From: JAKOVR01 sp031415655
GTDB lineage: Bacteria; Actinomycetota; Acidimicrobiia; Acidimicrobiales; Acidimicrobilacustridaceae
Assembly (NCBI GenBank): GCA_031415655.1
Contig: JANOSD010000170.1
Coordinates: 49,946 to 113,945 of the forward strand
Length of the DNA stretch: 64,000 nt
Direction of reading: 5' to 3'
Notes under the pieces: generated by a model
What the model was told of the DNA's origin: nothing
The model's database searches: none
The model's input: only the letters and a program-made list of their open reading frames with translations
Program-made: the position numbers and the translations under genes
Part shown: positions 15,957-25,847 of the stretch, piece after piece
Layout of the letters: each line of letters begins with the position of its first letter
How positions within the stretch are numbered: the first letter of the stretch is position 1

Positions 15957-17636
15957 TCAGCGTTGGCCCGAACCGCGACCGGCATCACCGGAGGACGGTC
16001 GGCCACCGCTGTTGGATCGACCCGCCGTGGATCCACTTCGCGACCCAGCGCTGGCCGACCGGGAGCCGTTGCCGCGCGAAGACGATGGCGACCCCGTTCG
16101 CGCCGATCCCGAGGACGATCCCGAAGCTGATCGGCCTCCACCGGAAGAGGGACGACGGCCTTGACCGCCTTGACCGCCACCGTTGCCCCTCCCGGCTCCG
16201 CTGCCGCTACTCCCGGCCTTGCGGCGGGGTTGCTGCTGCTGTTCGGTTCGTTGCGGAAGTGCCAAGACGGAGATCACCTCCGCTTCGGTGAGCCGGACGC
16301 GGTCGCCGGGCGCAAGTTGAGCCAGCAGCGCGTCGTTAGGCCGAACCACCGTCGTGGTGGGACGGATACCGGCCTGACGCGCCAACTGGGTGACCTCCCG
16401 GCGTTGGTCTTCGGTGGCCAGCGTGACCACGGTGCCGTCGTTGCCGGCCCGAGCGGTGCGGCCCGAGCGATGCAGGTAGGCCTTGTGCTCCGTGGGCGGG
16501 TCGGCGTGGATCACCAGCGCCACATCGTCGACGTGAATGCCTCGCGCCGCGATGTCGGTGGCCACGAGTGCCGTCGCCCGACCGTCGGAGAACGCCGCCA
16601 GATTTCGAGTACGAGCGTTCTGGGCGAGGTTGCCGTGCATCTCCACGGCCGGTACACCGGCAGCGATGAGTTGACGGGTGAGCATCTTGGCACGGTGTTT
16701 GGTGCGGGTGAACACCATGGTGCGACCGGGGGCCGAGGTGAGATCGAGCAGAATCTCGAAACGGTCGGCGGCACTCACATGCAAGACGTGGTGCGTCATA
16801 GTGGCAACCGGCGACTGCTCCGAATCGACACTATGCGTGACGGGGTTCGACAGGTAGCGCCTCACGATCACGTCGATGCCGTTGTCGAGCGTGGCGGAGA
16901 ACAACAGCCGTTGCCCCTGCTTGGGCGTGCGATCGAGCAGCTTCTTGACCACCGGAAGGAAACCGAGGTCGGCCATGTGATCGGCTTCGTCGAGCACGGT
17001 GATCTCTACTGCGTCGAGTTTGGCGTGTCCTTGGCCGATCAGGTCTTCGAGGCGGCCGGGACAGGCGACGACGATGTCGACGCCCTTGCGCAGACCATCC
17101 ACCTGCGGCATCTGACCGACGCCGCCGTAGACCACCATGGTTCGCAAGCCCAATGGTCGGGCCAATGGTGTGATAGCAGCGTGGATCTGGCTGACCAGCT
17201 CACGGGTGGGGGCAAGGATCAGCGCTCGAGGTCGGCCAGAACGGCGCTCGGTGCCGGATTCCGACAGGCGGGTGAGCATGGGGAGTACGAACGCAAGCGT
17301 CTTTCCGGAGCCGGTTCGACCACGACCGAGCACGTCTCTCCCCGCCAGGGAATCGGGCAGGGTGGAGGTCTGGATGGGAAATGGTTCGTCGATGCCCATG
17401 CCGGCAAGGACTTTGCACAAGGTCGACGGCACGCCGAGGCTGGCGAAGGATCGGGCAATCGATGGCACCGAACTCGCGGCTGACGAAACATCAGCAGCGT
17501 GGGCGAGCGGCGCGCCGAATACGGCGTCAAGAATGGTGGCGGGGATCGGGCCGCTGGACTCGGACATGGTGTCCGAGGGGCTCGGTCGCGCCGAGGTAGC
17601 GGTGGTGGAACGGGAACGGGGGCGGTGAGCCGCCAT
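15957..17636 (-). CDS. DEAD-box ATP-dependent RNA helicase
   Basis: 559 residues. Canonical motifs: Q-motif region (EPFPIQTSTLPDSLAGRD), Walker A GRTGSGKT, PTREL, DEAD (VLDEADHMADLGF), SAT (LLFSATLDNG), and motifs V and VI (VATDIAARGIHVDD, HRSGRTARAG). The C-terminal ~115 residues are Gly/Ser/Arg-rich (GGGQGGQGRRPSSGGG and similar), an unstructured RNA-binding tail as in RhlE-like enzymes. It unwinds RNA duplexes and likely helps ribosome assembly or mRNA turnover, often cold-induced in bacteria. ATG 17636 has a GGAGA Shine-Dalgarno 6 nt upstream. The predicted leader from the TACAAT box is about 105 nt, long enough for regulation. Confidence 0.93.
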   Translation of the reverse strand: MAAHRPRSRSTTATSARPSPSDTMSESSGPIPATILDAVFGAPLAHAADVSSAASSVPSIARSFASLGVPSTLCKVLAGMGIDEPFPIQTSTLPDSLAGRDVLGRGRTGSGKTLAFVLPMLTRLSESGTERRSGRPRALILAPTRELVSQIHAAITPLARPLGLRTMVVYGGVGQMPQVDGLRKGVDIVVACPGRLEDLIGQGHAKLDAVEITVLDEADHMADLGFLPVVKKLLDRTPKQGQRLLFSATLDNGIDVIVRRYLSNPVTHSVDSEQSPVATMTHHVLHVSAADRFEILLDLTSAPGRTMVFTRTKHRAKMLTRQLIAAGVPAVEMHGNLAQNARTRNLAAFSDGRATALVATDIAARGIHVDDVALVIHADPPTEHKAYLHRSGRTARAGNDGTVVTLATEDQRREVTQLARQAGIRPTTTVVRPNDALLAQLAPGDRVRLTEAEVISVLALPQRTEQQQQPRRKAGSSGSGAGRGNGGGQGGQGRRPSSGGGRSASGSSSGSARTGSPSSSRGNGSRSASAGSRSGSTAGRSNSGGRPSSGDAGRGSGQR

Positions 17637-17748
17637 GAGAATCTCCAAAGTTGGGTGACTGCTGGTGAACGCATCGGATCGCTCCGTCATTCACGACGGG
17701 GATCAAACGAGCGCCGCAGCAGTGGTGACCGACTTCGGCCACGCACCA

Positions 17749-17754
17749 ATTGTA
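17749..17754 (-). promoter_or_regulatory. Candidate -10 element for the RNA helicase gene
   Basis: TACAAT on the minus strand, a good sigma-A -10 hexamer. It would give a leader of roughly 105 nt before ATG 17636, unlike the leaderless starts elsewhere in the window. No good -35 was found. Confidence 0.35.
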
Positions 17755-17819
17755 GTGGCACGGCAACCGTTTTCCTTGCACCCGATCTCGGCGGCGATGG
17801 TTGACCACCTCCTGTGAGG

Positions 17820-20339
17820 TCAGCCAAACAAGACCGCGGCCGGCGCCGGCCGCCCGAAAAGGTAGCCCTGCACGTACCGACAACCCAGCTCCGCAAGGCA
17901 CGCCGCCGGGGCTTCGGTTTCCACGCCTTCAGCGGTGACGCTGATCCCAAGGTCGTCGGCAAGGGTGATCACGAGCTCGACAATGCGATGACTGTCGCCG
18001 TCGCCCGGAAGCCCACTCACAAAGGAACGATCGATCTTCAGTACCTGAACGGGCAGGCGATGGAGCCAGGCCATCGACGAGTAGCCGGTGCCGAAATCGT
18101 CGAGGATCACCGCAAAACCCAACGCACGGATCTCGAGGAGCGTGGCGACGGTGAGCTCGGGATCGGCCATCGCCGCGGACTCGGTGATCTCGAATCGAAT
18201 ACGGGCGGGATCTACACGATCCGCCGCCCGGCGAAGGTCGGGCAACAGTTCGGACCCGACAAGGTGAAGGGGCGACAGATTCACCGACACCGAGAACCCC
18301 GCCGCATCGCCCGTTCGCTCTGCGAACACTCCTCGTCGTTCCCAGTCGTGGAGGTGTTCGATGCTCTGGTTGAGCACCACGAGGTCTATCTCATCGATGA
18401 GCCCGGTCTGCTCCGCCAGTGGAATGAAAAGATCGGGAGCGACCACGCCGCGTTCGGGGTGCTGCCATCGCACCAACGCCTCTGCTCCCACCACTGCACG
18501 GTCGGCAAGGCGAATGATCGGCTGGAACCATGCCTCGAGCTCATCTTCTTCACAGCCCCGACGGAGGTCGGCCACCGCCGAGCGTCGCGCCTTCACGCGC
18601 TCATCAAGCTCAGCTCCATGGCTCAGCGATCGATCACCGCCGGCGGTCTGCCCGGTGCGCGCCGCCAGCTCCGCTCTCCGGAGCAACTCCGTGGGGGCCA
18701 CATCACCCATGGCCGTACCCACCGTTGCCGTCATGTTGTAGGCGGTGGCATCGATCACGATCTCGTGACGCAGTGTCTCTACCAGCCGACTCGCCACCAT
18801 CTCCAACCGCGCCGGGTGAGCGGCGCCCCCGACCAGCGCCACCGCAAAGGCCCGCGCACCGATACGGGCCACTTCATCGACGTCGGCCATCTCCGCGGTG
18901 ATTCGCTTGGCGATCTCTACCAGCAGACGATCCATCGAGGTGTCGTCGAGTGCAGCGCTGAGAAGGTCGGCGTCGTCGACGACCACGGCCGCGATCCCCA
19001 CGGAGGGCCGGGCCGACGGTGGGGCGGCAACCACCCGCTCGTCGAGCAGTTCCACCAGGCGAGCCCGGGTGGGCAAGGCGGTGAGAAGATCGTGGCGGGC
19101 GTCACGAGCGGCCTGCTGGTGGGCCTCTTGCACTTCCGTTCGATCAGCGGTCACCACCAAGACGTCGTCGAGTGTCCCATCGGCCCGAAACAACGGGAGT
19201 GCCGTGGACGAGAACCAATGCACTCTGGAGGCGATGTCGGCGCGCCATTCGAACGACGTCGACACCCCGGACGCGACCACGGCCGGACCGAACAGGTCCC
19301 AACGTTCGCGCAAGAGGCCGGTCACCGGTCCATGGACGGGCGGCCGATGATGATCGCCGCCAACACGTACCGAGCCGTCGAGCGTGAACTCGGTGACATG
19401 GTTCGACGCGTGCTCCACCAGCCGAGCGAATCGATCCTCCCCTTCGACCAACGACGCAACGAGATCCTCATGGGTGCGCCGCACGGCACCGGCATAGAGG
19501 GCGGCAAGCGCTCCGGTAAGCAACACGATCTGCATATCGAGAAGGGCGTCGTCGGGCAGGGCCACGCGCAGCGCAAACGACGCCAATGCCGTCGACACGA
19601 GAATGCCCGATGCGGCGAAGAGGAGATCCTGCCGGAGTGCCACCCAGAGCAGGGGTACGACTGCGAACACCAACAAGGCCGCCGACGCCCCGCGCCCCAA
19701 CGCTCCCACCACCACGACCGGCACGAGAGAGACCACCGCAACCTGAAGCGCCGCTTCGGATCGGCCCGCCCGGGTGGACGGAAGATGCACCCGCTGACGC
19801 CCATACCGTCGTGCGTACGCTCCAAGCAGCATGAGGGGCACCATGGCCGCAATCGCCAGTGCGTCGCCCACCCAGAACACGCGGGCATCGACGAGCGCAT
19901 CGAGCACCGAAACGTCGTCGGCCACGTCGTCGACCACGGCGTCGACGAGCGCGACGCCGAACGCCGCCAGCAATGGCGCGCCAACTACCGCTATGCCGCC
20001 GAACCACCCGAACTCGCGGGTGTGGGCGCGTCCGATACCGAGCCGGCGGAGGATCACGGCCGCTCCTGTGTAACAACCCACGATCAAGGCCGCTCGGGCC
20101 ATCACCGCAGGCGGGCTGGCCTGCCATGCCCTCGGGATGACCCAGGCAATCGTGAGCACCCGAACCAGGAAGGCCCACGGGGCGAACTTCGGCCCAAAGA
20201 CGAGCAGCAGGCCCATCATGAAAGCAGCAGGCGGGTACCAGGGCGAGAATCCGTCGGGAGGGCTGAACGCCTTCACGGCCCAGGCCGAACCGCCGTAGAG
20301 CACCGCGAAGCTCAGCGCGACCACGATGGCGTCCCGCAC
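17820..20339 (-). CDS. MASE1-PAS-GGDEF(degenerate)-EAL cyclic-di-GMP phosphodiesterase
   Basis: About 839 residues from GTG 20339; in-frame GTGs at 20477 and 20486 are alternatives but would add a non-conserved arm. Residues ~5-270 form a multi-helix MASE1-type sensor (PDGFSPWYPPAAFMMGLLLV). A PAS-like segment follows (EDRFARLVEHASNHVTEF). The GGDEF domain has ARIGARAFAV where RxGGDEFAV is expected, so it cannot act as a diguanylate cyclase. The EAL domain keeps its catalytic residues: EALVRW, SVNLSP, FEITES, DDFGTGYSS, LKIDRSF, AEGVET and QGYLFGRP. Net activity is therefore predicted to be hydrolysis of c-di-GMP at the membrane, with the GGDEF part perhaps binding GTP as a regulator. It is divergent from pepN. 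Confidence 0.9.
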   Translation of the reverse strand: MRDAIVVALSFAVLYGGSAWAVKAFSPPDGFSPWYPPAAFMMGLLLVFGPKFAPWAFLVRVLTIAWVIPRAWQASPPAVMARAALIVGCYTGAAVILRRLGIGRAHTREFGWFGGIAVVGAPLLAAFGVALVDAVVDDVADDVSVLDALVDARVFWVGDALAIAAMVPLMLLGAYARRYGRQRVHLPSTRAGRSEAALQVAVVSLVPVVVVGALGRGASAALLVFAVVPLLWVALRQDLLFAASGILVSTALASFALRVALPDDALLDMQIVLLTGALAALYAGAVRRTHEDLVASLVEGEDRFARLVEHASNHVTEFTLDGSVRVGGDHHRPPVHGPVTGLLRERWDLFGPAVVASGVSTSFEWRADIASRVHWFSSTALPLFRADGTLDDVLVVTADRTEVQEAHQQAARDARHDLLTALPTRARLVELLDERVVAAPPSARPSVGIAAVVVDDADLLSAALDDTSMDRLLVEIAKRITAEMADVDEVARIGARAFAVALVGGAAHPARLEMVASRLVETLRHEIVIDATAYNMTATVGTAMGDVAPTELLRRAELAARTGQTAGGDRSLSHGAELDERVKARRSAVADLRRGCEEDELEAWFQPIIRLADRAVVGAEALVRWQHPERGVVAPDLFIPLAEQTGLIDEIDLVVLNQSIEHLHDWERRGVFAERTGDAAGFSVSVNLSPLHLVGSELLPDLRRAADRVDPARIRFEITESAAMADPELTVATLLEIRALGFAVILDDFGTGYSSMAWLHRLPVQVLKIDRSFVSGLPGDGDSHRIVELVITLADDLGISVTAEGVETEAPAACLAELGCRYVQGYLFGRPAPAAVLFG

Positions 20340-20505
20340 GCTGGTGAGCGGGACGCCGGTAAGCCACCGGCTGCGGTCGTCCTCGATGCGACGAACCGTA
20401 CCGCCGATTCCGCATCGCTGCGCCGGAGAACCACCCAGGAGCCCGGTCCACCCAACACGTTGTTGGGGTCGTGTCACGGCGGTCACCGTCGAGCCGCATC
20501 GCCGG

Positions 20506-20511
20506 TAGTGT
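20506..20511 (+). promoter_or_regulatory. Candidate -10 element for pepN
   Basis: TAGTGT with 6 nt before GTG 20518; predicts a leaderless pepN mRNA. Confidence 0.4.
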
Positions 20512-20517
20512 CGCCCT

Positions 20518-23112
20518 GTGAGCGACAACCCGCACCGACTTCCCCGCACCATCATCCCCCAGCGTTACGACATCACGCTGGAACCCGACCTTGGCGCCGC
20601 CACCTTTGCCGGAACCTGCGCCGCAGGCGTGGAGGTCGTGGAAGCCACCACCACGCTGGTGTGCAACGCCGCTGAACTTGCGGTCCACGAGGCCTGGGTC
20701 GAATCCATCGACGGTATCGTCCGGTTTGATCCAACCTCCGTCGCTCTCGACCCCGAATCCGAACGGCTCACCCTCACCTTCGCCACTCCCCTCACTCCCG
20801 GCGAGTACCGGTTTCACACCCAGTTCGACGGAGTCTTGAACGACAAACTCTGTGGCTTTTACCGGTCCACCTTCACCGACGCTGACGGCAACGAGCAGGT
20901 GCTCGCTACCACACAGATGGAAGCCACCGACTGCCGCAAGGCCTTCCCCTGCTGGGACGAGCCGGACCGCAAAGCGATCTTCGGCGTCACCCTCGTGGTT
21001 CCCAAAGATCTGCTTGCGCTCTCGAACGCCGGCGAGGTACGCCGCAGCCCAGCAACGGACGGCAAGGTCACCGTCGAGTTCGCCGACACGATGGTGATGT
21101 CCACCTACCTTGTGGCTTTTGTGGTGGGGCCACTCGAGATCACCGATGCCCTCGATGTCGACGGTGTGCCGTTGCGGGTGGCGTATCCGAAGGGTCGCGG
21201 CCATCTTTCGGGCTTCGCGCTCGAGATCGGTGCCTTCGCGCTTCGCCACTTCACCGAGTACTACGGCATCCCGTATCCCGGCGACAAGATCGACCTCGTC
21301 GCCATCCCCGACTTCGCTTTCGGAGCCATGGAGAACCTGGGCTGCGTCACCTTCCGCGAGACGGCACTACTGGTGGATCCTGACGCGGTACCGCAAGCCG
21401 AACTGCAACGAGTTACCGACGTCGTTGCCCACGAACTCGCCCACATGTGGTTCGGCGACCTCGTCACGATGAAGTGGTGGAACGGCATTTGGCTCAACGA
21501 AGCCTTCGCCACCTTCATGGAGATGCACGCCACCAACGCCTTCCGGCCGGATTGGGATCGCTGGACCGACTTCGGGCTCAGCCGTACTGCTGCGTTCGAT
21601 GTAGATGCCCTCGCCAACACCCGGCCGATCGAGTACGAGGTGGTGTCGCCGGCCGACGCCGAAGGCATGTTCGACATCCTCACGTATGAAAAGGGTGCGG
21701 CGGTGGTGCGCATGCTGGAGCAATACCTGGGCGAGGACGTCTTCCGACGTGGTATCCGCCGCTACCTCGCCACCCACGCCTACGGCAACACCGAGACCGA
21801 CGACCTCTGGGACGCCATCGAGGCCGAGGCCGAGTCCGGTGAACCCGTGCGCGAGATCATGGCGGGGTGGATCTTCCAAGGGGGGTTCCCCGTGATCGAT
21901 GTCGACCTCGTGCGCGACGACATCACGGCGCCCGAAGGCGAAACCATCGTGCGGCTCACCCAGCAACGGTTCCACTACGCCGGAGGCCCCCCAGTGGAAC
22001 CAGCGGCATGGTCAGTACCGGTACTCGTCACCCTGTGTCAACGCCCAGAACACCACGCCGACCCAGTTGTCACCGTCGAACGCCTCCTGCTCGACCGCGA
22101 CGGCACGGAGCTCCCGGTGCTCGGACAGCTCGACTGGGTCGTGGTGAACACCGAAGGAACCGGTTTTTACCGAACGAACTACTCGGCCGAGCTGCTCGAA
22201 GTGCTCGCTACCCATGCCATGGGCGAACTCTCACCCATCGAGCGCTACGGGCTCATCGACGACGCCGCGGCCGCGATGTTGGCCGATCATCGTTCGGCCG
22301 CGGAGTTGCTCCGATTCGTCGAAAGTTTCGCCGCCGAGACCGACCTCTCCGTGTGGCAACGACTCATCGGTGTGCTGGCCCAGCTCGATCGCATGGTTGA
22401 GGGTGACGCCCGAAACGCGTTGGCCGAGCGAATCGGTGCCCTGGTTCGCCCCGCCCTCGAGCGGCTCGGTCAAACGCCCATCGAGGGCGAACCCGACCGG
22501 GACCGAGAGCTGCGAGGGGTGCTGCTCCAGGCGCTTGCAACGCTGGCCAACGACCCCGTCGCTCAGCTCCGGTGCCGCGACTTTTTTGCCGCTGGTGCAA
22601 ACGCCGACCCAAGCCTGCTGGCGGCGGCCACGTGGGTCGTGGCCTCGATTGGCGACGCTGGCGATTTCGACGAATACCTCGCCCGCTACCGCAACGCGTC
22701 GTCACCCCAGGAGGAAGTGCGTTACCTCCAGGCCCTCGCCGACTTCGATCACGCCGACCTGATCGATCGGGTATGCGCTATGGCAATCACCGATGATGTG
22801 CGCACGCAGAACGCGCCCTACCTGCTGCGGCGTTGTCTTACGAACCGGTCCCATGGTCCTCGGGCCTGGGCGTTCGTGGTCGACAATTGGGACGCCATCA
22901 ACACACGTCTTCCGAATAACAGCATCTCGCGGATGCTCGATGGCATCCGGTCCCTGCATCAGCCGGAAGTGGCCGACCGCGTGTTTGAGTTCTTCACCAC
23001 CCACGAGGTGCCGCAGGGCGACAAGATCGTGGCGCAGCACCTTGAACGTCTCCAGGTGAACGTGGCGCTGCGAGCACGTGAAGCGCACCACCTCGCCTCC
23101 GCCTTGCGCTGA
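20518..23112 (+). CDS. pepN: Aminopeptidase N (M1 zinc metallopeptidase)
   Basis: 864 residues from GTG 20518, a normal length for actinobacterial PepN. It removes N-terminal residues from peptides in the cytosol. The exopeptidase motif GAMEN is near residue 270. The zinc site is HELAH (His305, Glu306, His309) plus WLNEAF (Glu328), and a catalytic Tyr is expected near ILTYEKGAAVVRML. The ERAP1-like C-terminal domain (FYRTNYSAELLEVLATHAMG onwards) is present to the end. It is followed by an SGNH lipoprotein gene about 60 bp downstream. Confidence 0.95.
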   Translation: MSDNPHRLPRTIIPQRYDITLEPDLGAATFAGTCAAGVEVVEATTTLVCNAAELAVHEAWVESIDGIVRFDPTSVALDPESERLTLTFATPLTPGEYRFHTQFDGVLNDKLCGFYRSTFTDADGNEQVLATTQMEATDCRKAFPCWDEPDRKAIFGVTLVVPKDLLALSNAGEVRRSPATDGKVTVEFADTMVMSTYLVAFVVGPLEITDALDVDGVPLRVAYPKGRGHLSGFALEIGAFALRHFTEYYGIPYPGDKIDLVAIPDFAFGAMENLGCVTFRETALLVDPDAVPQAELQRVTDVVAHELAHMWFGDLVTMKWWNGIWLNEAFATFMEMHATNAFRPDWDRWTDFGLSRTAAFDVDALANTRPIEYEVVSPADAEGMFDILTYEKGAAVVRMLEQYLGEDVFRRGIRRYLATHAYGNTETDDLWDAIEAEAESGEPVREIMAGWIFQGGFPVIDVDLVRDDITAPEGETIVRLTQQRFHYAGGPPVEPAAWSVPVLVTLCQRPEHHADPVVTVERLLLDRDGTELPVLGQLDWVVVNTEGTGFYRTNYSAELLEVLATHAMGELSPIERYGLIDDAAAAMLADHRSAAELLRFVESFAAETDLSVWQRLIGVLAQLDRMVEGDARNALAERIGALVRPALERLGQTPIEGEPDRDRELRGVLLQALATLANDPVAQLRCRDFFAAGANADPSLLAAATWVVASIGDAGDFDEYLARYRNASSPQEEVRYLQALADFDHADLIDRVCAMAITDDVRTQNAPYLLRRCLTNRSHGPRAWAFVVDNWDAINTRLPNNSISRMLDGIRSLHQPEVADRVFEFFTTHEVPQGDKIVAQHLERLQVNVALRAREAHHLASALR

Positions 23113-23174
23113 CGGGTTTGGCCACCGGGGGGCGATTCCCGCGAGGGGTCTCGCTCTGCCAGACTTGCGTGCGC

Positions 23175-23939
23175 ATGACCGTTTCCCGTCGTACCTTCCT
23201 CACCGGCATCACCGCCGCGGGAGCCGTGGGTACCGCCACGCCAATGCTGTCGTCGTGCGGCCTGTTCTCCAAACACATCGATGTCCTTCTCATCGGCGAC
23301 TCGATCATGAATCAGAGCGCCACCGCCGTGAAGCAGCAACTTCGCAGCCAGCGGGGGCTCGAAGATGCGAGTACCCACTCGTCCGGGGTCAACGGCAGCG
23401 GCTTGCTCACCCCCAAGATCTACGACTGGCAGCGCGAGGCCCGAACCCTCGTAGATACCTACACCCCCAACATCTCCGTGGCGCTGTTCGTGGGCAACTA
23501 CACCGACAAGGACCTCTTCATCGGACGTGACGGCACCGAAGTGCCCACCGACTACTCGGCGAAGTTCTACGACGAGTGGGAGTGGCAGGCGGAGATTCTC
23601 ACCAAAACCCTCCAGAGCAAAGCGGGCCAGGTGTATTGGGTGTTGCCCCCACCGTTTTTCGGCGAGGAAGGCGGGCGACGCGAGAACCTGTTACGCGACG
23701 CCTACGTGCGTTTGGCCCAGAAGATCCCCGGCGTTGGTCTGATTGACGGTCGCCAAGCACTCGGTGATGCCCGAGGCGACTTCACCTGGGAACTCCCGGG
23801 CAACGATGGCAAGCCCATCACGGTTCGTCAGTCCGACAGCCTCCATCTCACGGCTGCCGGGGGCGAGCGCATGGCCAGGCAGATGGCGTTTGACGTCGGA
23901 CCGAAACTGATCGAGTTCGCCCGCCAGAACGCCCGGTGA
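23175..23939 (+). CDS. Tat/lipoprotein-type SGNH hydrolase
   Basis: 254 residues from ATG 23175. The N-terminus has a twin-arginine signal (SRRTFLTGI) followed by a lipobox-like LSSC, so the protein is probably exported folded and lipid-anchored. Block I of the SGNH/GDSL hydrolases is visible (VLLIGDSIMNQ, nucleophile Ser), and block V has SDSLHLTAAGGERMA (Asp/His). Members deacylate esters or act on acylated glycans. An upstream ATG (23118) is in frame but would bury the signal peptide. It overlaps the metallophosphoesterase start by 4 nt (GTGA), so the two are coupled. Confidence 0.8.
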   Translation: MTVSRRTFLTGITAAGAVGTATPMLSSCGLFSKHIDVLLIGDSIMNQSATAVKQQLRSQRGLEDASTHSSGVNGSGLLTPKIYDWQREARTLVDTYTPNISVALFVGNYTDKDLFIGRDGTEVPTDYSAKFYDEWEWQAEILTKTLQSKAGQVYWVLPPPFFGEEGGRRENLLRDAYVRLAQKIPGVGLIDGRQALGDARGDFTWELPGNDGKPITVRQSDSLHLTAAGGERMARQMAFDVGPKLIEFARQNAR

Positions 23940-25225
23940 AACCCGCTCCGCGCCCACGGCGTTTCGGCCCGGCGCCGGAGCTGTGGCCCTTCGCCGTGGA
24001 ACCCGATTGTGTGCAGCTCACGTGGCGAGTTTTGCCGCCGGGCGAGGTCAGGTTCACCGTGGCATCCGTCGACCACCGGAACTCGGCGCCCGTTGCAGAG
24101 CTCACCGTCGAGTCCGACGGTGGACCGGGAGCCGCCGTTGTCACCGGGTTACGTCCGGCCCATACCTACGTGGCCTCCGCGCACCTGGCCTCGGCGGCGG
24201 GCCGTCCTTCAATCCACTCCGGGGCGTTCCGTACACCACCCCATCCCCCCGGCGCCGAGCTGTGCCGGTTCGCCACGATCTCTGACCTACATCTTGGCGA
24301 GTACCGGTTCGGGTATTTCGGCTCAATGGCTGACCTGCCCGGCCACAGCGAGGTGTACCCCGTACGAGCGGTGCGTCATGCCCTCAACGCCATCGTTCGG
24401 TGGGGCGCAGAGCACGTCGCCGTTAAAGGGGACGTCACCACCGACAGTCGGCTCGAGCAATGGGAGCTGTTCGCAAAGCTCACCGCCGACCTCCCCGTAC
24501 CGATGTCGGTCATTCCGGGCAATCACGACAACCGACGACTTCGCACGGAGCCAAAGGGGGCGGTCGATGCACTGCTCTGGGTCTTACGGGGCGGTCCGAT
24601 TGCTCGAAAGCTCGGACCGGAACGTGTGGGCGTGCCGATCGATCCACGAGAGGGTCTGGCTCACATCGGCTATCCGTTCCCGGGCTTCGTGAGACAGAAC
24701 GATCTGCCTGGTGCCCGCTTGTTGCTGGTCGACACGTCGCTCCCCAACCGCCATCTCGGCAGTCTCGACCATGTGACGACGGAGGTGGCCGACCTCGCCG
24801 CCGACGCCCACCGGGCCGGATCAATGACCTGGGTGGGAGCCCACCACTTCCCGATGCGTTTTCGCGCCCCGTACTTCTGGCCTCCTGGCGTATTGCCGAA
24901 CGAGGCCAACCCCTTCTTGTCGAGGCTGGCGGCGGCGAATCCCCGGTCGTTCTACACCGCTGGGCATACGCACCGGAACCGGCGGTATCAGCGCAGCGGC
25001 ATCACCTGCACGGAACTTGGATCACCCAAGGACTATCCCGGCACGTGGGCCGGCTACGTGGTGCACGAAGGAGGCATCCGACAGGTGTCCTACCGCGTGG
25101 CCGGTTCGCCCGATGGTGACGACATCATGCCGTGGCTCGACCACAGCGCCAGCGCCGCCGTGGGAGCCTGGGGCCGATGGAGCCCCGGCATGTTGGCCGA
25201 TCGCTGCTTCAGCTTGGCCTGGTGA
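23936..25225 (+). CDS. Calcineurin-like metallophosphoesterase with N-terminal Fn3-like domain
   Basis: 429 residues from GTG 23936. Residues ~15-105 look like a fibronectin-III/purple-acid-phosphatase N-terminal beta domain (VQLTWRVLPPGEVRFTV, VVTGLRPAHTYVASAHLAS). The metal-dependent phosphoesterase core follows: ISDLHLGE (D-x-H), KGDVTTD (GD), PGNHDN (GNHD), GAHHFPM and AGHTHRN (GHxH). All five family motifs are present, so hydrolysis of phosphomonoesters or diesters is likely; the substrate is unknown. There is no signal peptide, although the preceding gene is exported. It converges with a second SGNH gene. Confidence 0.85.
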   Translation: MKPAPRPRRFGPAPELWPFAVEPDCVQLTWRVLPPGEVRFTVASVDHRNSAPVAELTVESDGGPGAAVVTGLRPAHTYVASAHLASAAGRPSIHSGAFRTPPHPPGAELCRFATISDLHLGEYRFGYFGSMADLPGHSEVYPVRAVRHALNAIVRWGAEHVAVKGDVTTDSRLEQWELFAKLTADLPVPMSVIPGNHDNRRLRTEPKGAVDALLWVLRGGPIARKLGPERVGVPIDPREGLAHIGYPFPGFVRQNDLPGARLLLVDTSLPNRHLGSLDHVTTEVADLAADAHRAGSMTWVGAHHFPMRFRAPYFWPPGVLPNEANPFLSRLAAANPRSFYTAGHTHRNRRYQRSGITCTELGSPKDYPGTWAGYVVHEGGIRQVSYRVAGSPDGDDIMPWLDHSASAAVGAWGRWSPGMLADRCFSLAW

Positions 25226-25232
25226 TCACGGC

Positions 25233-25796
25233 TCACCAAGGATTCACGGGACCAACGGTGTTGGCGACGAGCGTGGCCATCGCCGCGTTACCGGCATTGG
25301 TGAGATGCACCCCGTCGCCGCTCACCAGGCCGCCGTTGGACCTGGTGACTGCCGCCCAGTCGGCCACACGTACGTTGGGATGCGTAGAGGCGAGGTCCCA
25401 GATAATGGCGTTCGCGGTGCTGTAGTAGCCCCGGCTCTCATTGAGGGTGACCACCACGACCAGGCCGACATCGGCATTGTCGTCGAGAATCCCGGCCATA
25501 CGACTGCGGAACACGTTGGAATCACCGGCATCGTTGTAGCCAGACTCCACCACGACCACGTTGCTATCGGCTCGAAGCTGTCGGATGACCGATCGAACCT
25601 CGTCGGTGTTGCGACCAACCCGACCATCGGTACTCGCCTCCCAGCCGTTGTCGGTGAGGCGCTGATCAACCGACGGCCCTGCCCCGACAGTGATGGAATC
25701 ACCCACCATGAGGGCTTTGTTGCAACCGGAAAGGGCAAGGACGAGGACCGCGGCCAACAGGCCCGCAGAGATCCGTCGAGAGGTTTGCGTCTTCAT
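25233..25796 (-). CDS. SGNH/GDSL-type lipoprotein
   Basis: 187 residues. The signal peptide (SRRISAGLLAAVLVLALSGC) has a lipobox at Cys25, so it is a secreted, membrane-anchored protein. MVGDSITVGAG gives the SGNH block I Ser, ESGYNDAG has the block III Asn region, and SGDGVHLTNAG gives the Asp-His pair, so the catalytic set is complete. It is a second, unrelated-length SGNH protein close to the one at 23175 and converges on the metallophosphoesterase. It may act on acylated surface polymers. Confidence 0.82.
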   Translation of the reverse strand: MKTQTSRRISAGLLAAVLVLALSGCNKALMVGDSITVGAGPSVDQRLTDNGWEASTDGRVGRNTDEVRSVIRQLRADSNVVVVESGYNDAGDSNVFRSRMAGILDDNADVGLVVVVTLNESRGYYSTANAIIWDLASTHPNVRVADWAAVTRSNGGLVSGDGVHLTNAGNAAMATLVANTVGPVNPW

Positions 25797-25847
25797 GAAG
25801 AAGCACCATAGATGCCCTTCCGCAACAATTGCAACCGAATCGTAATA

